From Psococerastis gibbosa (taxonomy: Eukaryota > Arthropoda > Insecta > Psocodea > Psocidae): DNA of 64,000 bases. Under the pieces are notes generated by a model. It made no database searches. It was not told the origin of the DNA and saw only the letters and a list, made by a program, of their open reading frames with translations. Where the stretch lies: NCBI GenBank assembly GCA_963971405.1, contig OZ020486.1:9571419-9635418 (forward strand), given 5' to 3'. The stretch's first letter is position 1, and every line of letters begins with the position of its first letter. Positions 55,901-64,000 of this stretch are shown piece after piece. Position numbers and translations under genes: made by a program.

Positions 55901-58900
55901 TGTTCTTGGATATTGCTGGCGCTTTCGACAATACAAAATTCAGCACAATGGTTTCTGCTTTACAGAAGCGAAGAATATGCCCTTCACTGACGCTTTGGGT
56001 GGAGAGGATGTTAAGCCAGCGCAATGTAATCAGCCGTAGAGGCGAAGCCATGGTAACTGCCTCTGTGAGACGCGGATGTGCGCAAGGGGGAATTATTTCA
56101 CCGCTGCTTTGGTGCCTCGTTGCTGATAGTTTGCTGAAATTACTGACAGAAGCTGGCTTTTATGTACAGGCGTACGCCGATGACTTCGTGATAGTAGTGG
56201 AAGGAAGGTGGACGATTTAGAAGCCGTCCATCGAATTCCTACGAAAAATAAAAAAGCTGTAAACCCAATAATGGTTCATCTCACATCGGTGAAAAAACGA
56301 AACTCTATTATTATGAACAGGAAAGTGGATATAACTCAAGATCAGATCATTGGCAATGGCTGTGACAAGAAAGTCTATGTAAACGAAAGCCTCACTAAAT
56401 TCCACAAGGAGCTTCTTTACAAATCTAAGAATGTGGCCAAATCGCTCAACTATGATTTCGCTTGGACTACAAATGGGAAAATCTTCATAAAAGAAAATCA
56501 GTCTGCAAAGGCAATTCGAATTAGAAGTGAACTTGATCTTGATATTCTGCAAAACTAGAATTGTAAACATGCCATAACTAATTACCTATTATCAAGCAAT
56601 AAACATTTTCTCCCCACTAACTCGTATGATAATGTGACCAAACCTCTTAAAGAGTCATTAAACCATTTTTATTCTAAAAAAATTTCTTCACTAAAAAATA
56701 AAAATGTCATCCATAATAGAATAATTGGCAACTTAAATAATACGAAAATCAATCATAATAACAGAGGATTGACAGTTCTTCACCTCAATATCAGAGGTAT
56801 AAAAAGTAATTATTATGAACTACTCGCACTCGTTCACGAGGTAAACCCTGACATAATTGTACTCTGTGAGACTTTCCTAAAAAATTATGAAGTGCCATTA
56901 TTTACAGCTGAATTGGATGATTACAACTACTACAGCTACTGCAGGCCAAAGGGCAAAGGGGGAGGGGTCCTTGTATTCGTTAAAACCGATTTTCATAGTG
57001 AAGTCCTGAATATCACAGGGATTAATGAGTCAATCGAACATGTTTCTGTGAAAATCCAGATCTCTGGAAATACGTGGATAAATATCTCAGCTGTATATAG
57101 ACTCCACAAAAAAACTGAGGATTTTCTAGAGGATCTCGAAATCATTCTTAATCATTTACGTGGAAAATCTATTCTAGTGGGGGACATAAACATTGACTTA
57201 CTCAAACAAACTAAAGCCTCAATTAATTATCTCAATACAATGATAAGCTGCGGTTACAAACAGTGCATTACGACCCCTACTAGAGAACATTTTAAAGTAA
57301 ACAAACTACAAAAGTCATGTATTGACCATGCGTTCATTAAAGCCCTAGATATTGCTGACTCAGCAGTCATACACGTCAAAATCTCGGATCATTACCCCAT
57401 ACTCTTAGAAGTTAGAATTCCAATGAAAAAAAAACTGACTTGTCCCATCTACAAAAAAATTAATTATGATGAAAAAAAGATCAATAACTTAGTGGAAAGC
57501 ACGGACTGGCGTGCTCTGCAGCGGCCTTCAGCAGAAGAAACCTACACTAACTTTATAGAAACCTTTAAAATAATATATAAAGAAAGTGAAGTAGCTAACA
57601 ATAAAAAAGGTAAACCTGAACCAGTGTGGTTCACTGAGAAGATAAAAAAGGAAATAGCAAAACGAGATAACCTATTTAAACTTTGGAAGCAGAACAGTGG
57701 TAATGTTCTGAACAAGAATCTTTTCATAAAACAAAGAAACAGGACAAAGAAAATTATAAATGGAGCTAAATTTAAGCAAATTCATAAAGCATTCTCGAAT
57801 GTTAAAAATGACAACAAAAAACCTGGGAATTGATTAACAGAATTACAAAAGGTAATTTAAATAATGATATTGATGTCCACTTAATGAAACATTTCAATAA
57901 AGAAGGATTGAAACCGATCCCTTTGATTTGCGACATGTTCCTAGATACTTTTATATCAGAAATATTGAAAATATCAAACAAATGCCCCAATAATATTACC
58001 GAAATCAATAAAAAACCGTCAGTAGACTCTACTGTAGAACCAACTGAGGTCAGTGATTTTAAATGGAAGCTAACCAACATTGATGGCATAAAAAAGCTAT
58101 TAAAAAGCTGTAACCCAAGGAAATCTCCTGGATCCGACATGATTCGTATTAAAGACCTAAAAGATAATGACATGATTGCCGATACAATTTCTTGGATAAT
58201 TAACAAATCCTTGCAATCTGGTATTCTGCCGGATGAAATGAAATTGGCCATAATTAGACCCATATATAAAAGTGAACAACATAATAAATGCATAAATTAT
58301 CGTCCAATAAGCATTTTGAATTCCGTAGAAAAAATACTAGAAAAAGTTGTTCACATGCAACTCACAAACCATATTAAAAAACACAATATAATAGCATGTG
58401 AACAGTTTGGATTTCAAAAAAATAAGAGTTCCGAAATGTGTTTAGAAAAGTTTGGGGAACTTATAAACCAGAACTTAGATAAAGGGATACAAAACCTGGT
58501 AGCGTTCGTTGACTACTCTAAAGCTTTTGATGTTCTCGATCACACTGTTATACTCAACCAACTAGAGAGTATAGGTTTTAAAAACACTGAATTACTCTGG
58601 TTCAAAAACTATCTGACAAACAGAAAAGCAACTGTACGAATCTCCAAAGTCAATGGTAAATTTAAAAGGTGGAAATTTGGAGTGCCCCAAGGGAGTTTAC
58701 TCGGCCCAATACTTTATATACTGGCTACTAATAAATTAATTAAGTACCTCAGAAATTGCCAAGTGTTTATGTTTGCTGATGATATGGCCATTGTAGTGTA
58801 TGAATCTGACATTGAAAAAGCGTGCTTGATTATGCAAGAAATACTGAGAAACCTGCAATGTTTAACTCACGACTTAGGACTCACTATAAATCACAAAAAA

Positions 58901-61900
58901 ACAAAAATAATGCATATTAGAAGTAAAGGGCCCCGTCACTCATCTCATAAATTCATCTTTCACGACCATGATTGTCTACATAATAATAATAATATCTCGT
59001 CCCTCTGCCGCTGCAAGGAGCATGTTGACATGGTTGAAGAACATGTATACCTGGGCATCACCATAGATAGTAGATTTTCCTTTCAATCACACTTTGATAA
59101 AATAAGTAAAAGACTGAGAGCAGCAGGAGCTGCTCTTTACAAATTGAAGGGCGGTGTATCGTTCAAAACTCTAAAGACAGTTTATTTTGCTATGATCCAA
59201 TCTGTTATCTCATACGGCATCTCAACCTGGGCCAGAGATGACAACAGCTACATAGACTCATTGCAGAAGTTGCAACACCGTATAGTTAAAAATCTATTAT
59301 CCGCGAGATACTTAAAAAAGTACCAAACCGATAACTTGTTCACGCCATGTGACATACTCTCCCTCAGGAATTTACTGAATTACAAAATAATCTTAAATAA
59401 TTATTATAATCCAACATTTACTAATACAAATATTCCGTACTACCCTACGAGAAACTGTCATAAACTCCCAATACCAGCAACCAGAAACAAGTATGGTGAC
59501 CGTACCAACTCAGTGTTTGTATCTAAATTATTTAACAGGATGCCTGATTACCTTCAAAATAAGCAGCGTATAGGTCAAGTCAAAAAATTAATTAAAAAAT
59601 GGCTCCAAGTCGTATAGAAACTAATAATTCTCTCTTTCTCTCTTATACCTTTACAATTAATTTACCTTATTTACCTTATATTACATATAATTACTTATCT
59701 ATATATAATATAATTATGATGATTGTTCAATTAATTGAATTAATTATTATAATTATATTATAATCTACTTTTTTCCTTATAATATACCTGTGTACCTTAA
59801 TTTTTAAATTCAAACCCGTAACAAACGGGAAACAAAAATAGTTATGGCATGTATTTGTTTGGGCCTAGGGCCTCATTGGGTGTTGCACCCGGAGGTACCT
59901 GCGCCGACACATAATTTGTTCAATTTTATTTTTTTCAATATATTTCCCTCACATGGTGGATTAACCAGTGAGGACAAAAAAAAAAAAAAAAAAAAAAAGG
60001 TGTATCAGCACTATATTTGAGAGGATGCAGTGTGCGCTTGATTTAGTAGAATCGTGGTGCATAGAACAGGATCTCGCAGTAAGTGCAGAAAAAACAGAAG
60101 CTGTGTTATTCACAAGAAAACGGACTCCCAGTGATTTACCTAATATTTCCATTTTTTCTGAGGAAATTACCATGGGTACAACCGTGCGCCATTTGGGCGT
60201 TATACTGGACAGCAAAATTTTGTGGAACGCACACACCGCAAACATCCGCAAGAAAACAACTAATACGATGTGGCTGCTCAGACGCACTTGCGGTAGTACT
60301 TGGGGAATGAAACCTCAAGTGGTTATTTGGCTATACAACACTATGATAATGCCAATTATCACATATGCTTGCGTTGTATGGTGGCCTCGGTCAAAACTAA
60401 AAACCGAACAGTTGGCAATGAGCAAACTACAAAGACTGATATGCATAGCTTGTACAGGAGCTATCAGAACCACGCCAACTGCTGCTATGGAAGCGCTGCT
60501 TTATCTGCCTCCCTTACATCTAACTATTCAAAAAACCGCTCTTATAGCGGCCCTCCGTATTCAGAGAAATCGTTTATGGCTGGGAAGTTCTTTTTATACC
60601 CGCCACACGAAGATTATTAGAGAAGAAAGACCGACCTGTCCGGAATTGGAGATGCCCTGGGACCGCATTCTCCCTCAGGTCCAGACCGACTCCGCTGCAG
60701 CGCCAATTATACCCACCAGAGACGAATGGCGCAATACTGATAGTGATGTGTTTGTTGAAAGTGAAGAAACTTGGTTTACAGATGGTTCACTAATGGGCGG
60801 TTTGGCTGGAGCAGGAGTTTACTGCAAAAATCCGCCCATTTCTCAGTATATACATCTTGGGGAGTACGCTTCGGTTTTTCAAGCAGAAGTCATTGCGATA
60901 AGCGAAGCACTTCACTTCTCAATGTCAACGAAAAGTCAAAGCTGTGTCGTTTACTCGGACAGTCAAGCCGCTCTACTGGCCTTAAAAAATCCAACCGTCA
61001 CTTCATCAGTGGTGAGAGACTGCAAAGACAAGCTGAGAAAACTAATGCGAACTAAAATTGTAAATCTCGTTTGGATCCCTGGTCACCAAGGTATGGACGG
61101 TAACGAAGAGGCAGACCGATTAGCGAGAATGGGTTCTGCCCAAAAACCAATTGGCCCGGAACCAATAGTACCGATACCAACGTGCGCTATCAAGAGTGTG
61201 CTTAAGAGGAAGACACACGAGAGGTTTGTCACTGAATGGAAGGCAGCTTCACTACGGCAATCAAAAGTTTTTATTCGGGAGCCCAACAATGGACAGGGAA
61301 ACTAATGGGCCTCCGAAGGAACTGCTTGAGAATTGTTGTAGCAGCACTCACAGGACACGGCCCATTCCGCAAACACCTGCAGCAAATAAAGGCCATCCCT
61401 CCTGGCGACATCAGTTGTCGACACTGCGGTGAGGAGGAGGAAACGGCAAAACACCTCCTGTGCGACTGTCCAGCGATGTGGCGTTCACGAAAAGACTACT
61501 TTGGGGCTGCTTTCATCTCCCCGGAAGACGTCATGAGCCATCCTACCAGATCGGCGGGCTTCATAAGAACAATGCAACTATTTTAGTGCAGAAGTGATAC
61601 AGGGTGTTCAAAGGGTTTTCCCGAGCCTACGTCTCTGGCCGCTTGCGGCACCTGTTTGACTCATAGACATAATAATAATAATAATAATAATACACGAGGA
61701 AACCACAGAATGTCACAATCAATTACATAACTGGTTCTCAACTCACAATCAGAAGGCTTGGCCTGAACGCCTGATTTATTTAACGTCTGGGGTTAGATGT
61801 CAATTTACATTACTTACGTGTTTAGTGCTGCAGGTATACAGACAGGAAGCCACACCTACTACCATTGCCGTTGTTCAGCAAAAGAAGGGGCGCCAGTCCT

Positions 61901-62244
61901 CAGCCAATTCAGGGAGCACCAGACGGAGTAATTTGATAGTGACCATTTGCTTTCTTTGTTTTAACAGGGGATGGAGGGAAGAAAGCTGAAGAGGAAGTCA
62001 CGCCCGCTCGTTTGAACTTAAGAGTCGGTCGTATTGTGGAAATAAACCCTCATCCAGACGCGGACGCCCTCTGTGTGGCGAAGATTGACGTAGGAGAACC
62101 GACGCCTCGCACGGTTGTTTGTGCAAACACCAGTTTTGATACCAATGATCAACCCGTGGGACGGCTCGTTGTTGTACTGTGTAATCTCAAGCCAGCAAAT
62201 ATGCGGGGCGTGGAATCGGCTGGACTTGTGCTGCAAGCCGCGGG
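52725..62244 (+). CDS. Cytoplasmic tyrosyl-tRNA synthetase with putative N-terminal GST-C-like domain (3' end outside window)
   Basis: Class I synthetase that charges tRNA-Tyr in the cytoplasm (TyrRS, YARS1 orthologue). Exons 52725-52985, 53418-53633, 54180-55032 and 61968-62244 join in phase; the last exons are missing at the window edge. Exon 1 (87 codons) encodes a GST-C fold segment like eEF1B, AIMP3 and other multisynthetase subunits ([29 protein letters not shown]). It ends in a GT donor and is phase 0 with the next exon. Usual TyrRS sequence starts at Met96, in good context. Then come the HIGH-equivalent PHIAYF (about 139-144), [25 protein letters not shown] and KMSSS (about 313-317). 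Exon 4 opens the EMAPII-like tRNA-binding domain ([30 protein letters not shown]). A 6.9-kb intron is filled by nested LINEs. If exon 1 is not used, the protein would have ordinary TyrRS architecture. Confidence 0.88.
55106..55483. repeat. Near-perfect palindrome of the GGCCGGAGT family with 13-bp target duplication
   Basis: Arms of about 160 bp, from CTGCAAAGGCTTTCACGGCCGGAGTC to the TTGTATCTCGGAGGCTCAGCAGCGACT centre and back. The full right arm ends at the GGATTCTACTGGTTCCT element, so the terminal 30 bp of the left arm is unpaired. The centre carries reiterated GTCGCTGC units. CACAAGGCGAAAG occurs at 55106-55118 and 55471-55483, bracketing the element as a 13-bp target duplication. Inserted in TyrRS intron 3. 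Confidence 0.85.
56634..57833 (+). CDS. LINE endonuclease domain (first part of ORF2)
   Basis: About 400 codons with an AP-type endonuclease: LHLNIRGI (Asn), VLCETFL (Glu), AVYRL (Tyr), VGDINIDLL (Asp/Asn), SCIDHAFI and SDHYPILL (Asp/His). Cleaves target DNA to prime reverse transcription. It ends at TGA 57831-57833 just after an A run; the reverse transcriptase frame continues one position out of phase, consistent with a single-base deletion in that run (57816-57822 region). The deletion could be real or a sequencing error. Confidence 0.85.
   Translation: MTKPLKESLNHFYSKKISSLKNKNVIHNRIIGNLNNTKINHNNRGLTVLHLNIRGIKSNYYELLALVHEVNPDIIVLCETFLKNYEVPLFTAELDDYNYYSYCRPKGKGGGVLVFVKTDFHSEVLNITGINESIEHVSVKIQISGNTWINISAVYRLHKKTEDFLEDLEIILNHLRGKSILVGDINIDLLKQTKASINYLNTMISCGYKQCITTPTREHFKVNKLQKSCIDHAFIKALDIADSAVIHVKISDHYPILLEVRIPMKKKLTCPIYKKINYDEKKINNLVESTDWRALQRPSAEETYTNFIETFKIIYKESEVANNKKGKPEPVWFTEKIKKEIAKRDNLFKLWKQNSGNVLNKNLFIKQRNRTKKIINGAKFKQIHKAFSNVKNDNKKPGN
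57830..59617 (+). CDS. LINE reverse transcriptase domain (second part of ORF2)
   Basis: 595 codons. Linker, then finger motif [27 protein letters not shown], motif [13 protein letters not shown], motif [13 protein letters not shown], motif C with the catalytic [24 protein letters not shown], then the [11 protein letters not shown] and [12 protein letters not shown] tail. The order and C-terminus fit the CR1/L2/Daphne group rather than Jockey or I. All RT catalytic residues are intact, so only the frameshift upstream and the 5' truncation disable this copy. Confidence 0.9.
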   Translation: MINRITKGNLNNDIDVHLMKHFNKEGLKPIPLICDMFLDTFISEILKISNKCPNNITEINKKPSVDSTVEPTEVSDFKWKLTNIDGIKKLLKSCNPRKSPGSDMIRIKDLKDNDMIADTISWIINKSLQSGILPDEMKLAIIRPIYKSEQHNKCINYRPISILNSVEKILEKVVHMQLTNHIKKHNIIACEQFGFQKNKSSEMCLEKFGELINQNLDKGIQNLVAFVDYSKAFDVLDHTVILNQLESIGFKNTELLWFKNYLTNRKATVRISKVNGKFKRWKFGVPQGSLLGPILYILATNKLIKYLRNCQVFMFADDMAIVVYESDIEKACLIMQEILRNLQCLTHDLGLTINHKKTKIMHIRSKGPRHSSHKFIFHDHDCLHNNNNISSLCRCKEHVDMVEEHVYLGITIDSRFSFQSHFDKISKRLRAAGAALYKLKGGVSFKTLKTVYFAMIQSVISYGISTWARDDNSYIDSLQKLQHRIVKNLLSARYLKKYQTDNLFTPCDILSLRNLLNYKIILNNYYNPTFTNTNIPYYPTRNCHKLPIPATRNKYGDRTNSVFVSKLFNRMPDYLQNKQRIGQVKKLIKKWLQVV

Positions 62245-62743
62245 GTAAGTTTGCTGAAAATATTGTTGTTTTTTTCATCATTTGGTTGGTACACAAGTCG
62301 AATCTTAAATTTAAATTCCACTTAAAACAATTTTTTGTTTTTTGCACAAAGTGAAATTTCTCATGACATTTATTTATTTATTTATAGAAGCATAAATGAG
62401 ATGTTATTTATAAAGTAGAAAAAATGTTCCTCTTATTTTTTATATAATATAGTATATGGCCGTGACTTACGCCAATTAGCCACAGTTCAGTGACAGTAAC
62501 AAAATGTACATTAAAGCTTAGAGAAAATTGCTTGCTAGTTCATGACAACTTATTTATATTTATATTATTATTATTATTTTTATAAAGGTTTTTTTTTAAA
62601 GCCATTTTGTAAGGATGGAATAGTAAATCTACATAGCCTACACACTATTTATTAGTTTACAGATTACATATTATATTATTATTAAAAGTCAAATTATTAT
62701 TGAAAGAAAAGGATTGCCATTAAGGTTATATTTATTTATTTAA

Positions 62744-63116
62744 GGTGCCCATTCCACCGACCGTCTAGGGCTATTTACAAAAACGGTGACGTGGTAGCAG
62801 ACATTCAAGACTTAGGTGCAGTCTCCACCGACCTCGCATTGCAAAATGCAAATGACATTGACGGATAGAATTTTTCTTTTTATAGAAATCTATTAAAATG
62901 TTTGTACTTAACATACCCCATGACGCCATTTTTTAATTTTAGTTTGTGATTTTACTGTATGATCATTGATCAAATTTAACTATGACATAGAGGAAAACAA
63001 AAATTTCCGTCAATTCTGCAATGCAAGGTCGGTGGAAACCCCGCCTAAGTCTTGAATGTCTGCTACCTCGTCACTGTTTTTGTAAATAGCCCTAGCCGGT
63101 CGGTGGAATGGGCACC
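62744..63116. repeat. Harbinger-like MITE with TAA target duplication
   Basis: Ends GGTGCCCATTCCACCGACCG and CGGTCGGTGGAATGGGCACC are perfect inverted repeats flanked by TAA (62741-62743, 63117-63119). Inner arms continue the inversion for about 130 bp (GGGCTATTTACAAAAACGGTGAC, TCTCCACCGACCTCGCATTGCA). The AT-rich centre has no coding capacity. TAA/TTA duplication is the signature of PIF/Harbinger transposases. Lies downstream of TyrRS exon 4. Confidence 0.85.
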
Positions 63117-63482
63117 TAAGGAAGTGAACATTACAGTATTCCGGTAAAAACTATTATTTTTAATATTGTATTGTATTCTTTCTATTAAATGCTCCAAGTG
63201 CTGGGGGTACCGGCTGGGAAAAAAATACTTATATATTATAATTATACTAATTTAATTTTCTAACGATTAGGCCTATTTGGGTTTTACTAATTCTAGTTTC
63301 AAGTTTTGCTAAAAGTTTTTGTTTTTTTTTGTTTACCTTATTTATCGCCCTAAGATCGATGATACTTCATGAGAAATTTGACTGCGCAGAAATGGAAAAA
63401 TAAAATAGTAATCATTATAAATTAAGTAAGTTTTATGTTGACTCTTCCCGTAATCGGTTAAGTCGAGCTAACTTGTGTTACA
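63117..63482. other. Non-coding, no gene recognised
   Basis: AT-rich sequence, presumably TyrRS intron. The remaining exons of the EMAPII-like domain were not found here. Confidence 0.5.
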
Positions 63483-63860
63483 ATGTCAATGGTAAGCATG
63501 CTTCAGCTTGGCACCTAGTCGGTGTGGGTGGACATCGAGGAATGAACCCGTTTTCCAATACAACGTCTAGAAATTCATTCGGAAACAATTCCTGTGTGTC
63601 TGAAAACTGATGGGGTAGTTGGCAGGGCAACATTCAATGGGCCCATATACAAGGACGGATACAGGGGGGGGGTAGCTGCCCCCCCCCCAAAAAAAATTTG
63701 GTAAATCTATTGTAAATTAAGTTATTACGTTCTAATTTAGTCGATAAGAAGTTTTTCCTATTTTGACCCTCAGCTAGCCCCCCCCCCCCCAAATGGGCTG
63801 GATCCGTCCCTGCGGCCATATAAGTAGGCCAACGTCCATGAAAAAGCCCTTCAATAATCA
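63483..63860 (+). repeat. Dispersed repeat, copy 2, interrupted by a C-run MITE
   Basis: Same family as 48490-48740, but split after TTCAATGGGCCCATATA by an insertion of the GCAGGGACGGATCC family (about 63648-63816; ends AAGGACGGATACAG and GGATCCGTCCCTGC; C/G runs inside), after which the family sequence resumes at AGTAGGCCAACGTCCATG. CCATATA flanks both sides as a 7-bp duplication. Confidence 0.75.
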
Positions 63861-64000
63861 TAAAAATTTGTAGAAGTTGGCAGAATTCAAATGTTTTCTT
63901 TTTTCAAATATTTTACTTTTTAAGGAGATGGAACATGCTATATAAAATTATGCGTGTTTTTTTTTTTTTTTTAACTTAAACGACATAAATAAATGTTTGC

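Larger units (their letters stand above)
56212..59994 (+). mobile_element. CR1/Daphne-like LINE nested in the I-type LINE
   Basis: Starts within ORF1 C-terminal coding sequence ([35 protein letters not shown]), followed by an endonuclease/RT frame and a 3' UTR ending in about 25 A. It interrupts the reading VVVEGR / CISTIF of the older element; AAGGTG at the 5' junction matches AAGGTG after the A-tail, a short target duplication partly masked by A residues. It is 5'-truncated but otherwise nearly complete, hence young. Confidence 0.88.
55866..61691 (+). mobile_element. I-type LINE with RNase H, 5'-truncated and split by a younger LINE
   Basis: Two coding parts belong together. 55877-56211 has reverse transcriptase motif A ([12 protein letters not shown]), [12 protein letters not shown] and the catalytic [11 protein letters not shown]. 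59998-61305 continues directly after it ([19 protein letters not shown]) and has an RNase H domain with [22 protein letters not shown] and NEEADRLA. A frameshift at about 61250-61290 leads to the C-terminal cysteine motif ([18 protein letters not shown]), ending at 61586. The 3' end is a TAA repeat (about 61671-61691), the hallmark tail of I elements. Endonuclease and ORF1 are absent. It lies in TyrRS intron 3, same strand as the host gene. Confidence 0.85.

Noticed and set aside
62245-64000. Remaining TyrRS exons
   Set aside because: No sequence matching the rest of the EMAPII-like domain was found; it is taken up by repeats and probably continues outside the window.

Overview
The window is nuclear DNA of an arthropod, most likely an insect or other hexapod. 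Genes are split by GT-AG introns, intergenic DNA is crowded with transposons and inverted-repeat elements, and the proteins read closest to insect families: an Arr1-type visual arrestin, a Dock-type Nck adaptor and a nessun dorma/SHCBP1 protein. The species cannot be named from the sequence.

Layout. 0.8-1.5 kb (-): three in-frame exons of a Mutator-like transposase. 2.5-12.8 kb: two convergent, apparently intact transposon genes, a SWIM/YqaJ nuclease (+, 483 aa) and a THAP/DDE_4 transposase (-, 538 aa). Together they look like an autonomous two-gene ISL2EU-type element (PIF/Harbinger-related). Between them lie a decayed Tc1 element with a LINE tail inside it, another LINE tail and a CXC-domain exon fragment. 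13.0-20.5 kb (+): nessun dorma homologue, six exons, 512 aa. 21.3-23.9 kb (+): DIPK2-type divergent kinase, four exons, 365 aa, with one GC-AG intron. 25.2-26.1 kb: deleted mariner. 26.9-34.5 kb (+): visual arrestin, eight exons, 381 aa. 34.5-41.2 kb: gene-poor and repeat-rich. 41.2-51.9 kb (-): Nck/dreadlocks, six exons, 397 aa (three SH3 domains plus SH2), starting with a 19-bp coding exon. 52.7 kb to beyond 62.2 kb (+): cytoplasmic tyrosyl-tRNA synthetase, incomplete at the right edge.

The most unusual gene observation is at the last locus. An 87-codon first exon encodes a GST-C/eEF1B/AIMP3-like domain and joins the TyrRS exon in phase, which would give TyrRS an N-terminal extension of the kind used to assemble multisynthetase complexes. 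The second is the linked, intact nuclease plus transposase pair. The large TyrRS intron holds a nearly complete CR1/Daphne-like LINE inserted into an older I-type LINE that carries an RNase H domain.

Smaller repeats are abundant: a palindromic family flanked by 12-13 bp duplications, a tRNA-like SINE family, several MITE families (one TAA-flanked and Harbinger-like, one carrying long C/G runs), a hairpin made of mariner 3' ends, and local tandem duplications. Exon boundaries were set by eye from splice signals, reading phase and family similarity; no alignment or transcript data were available.
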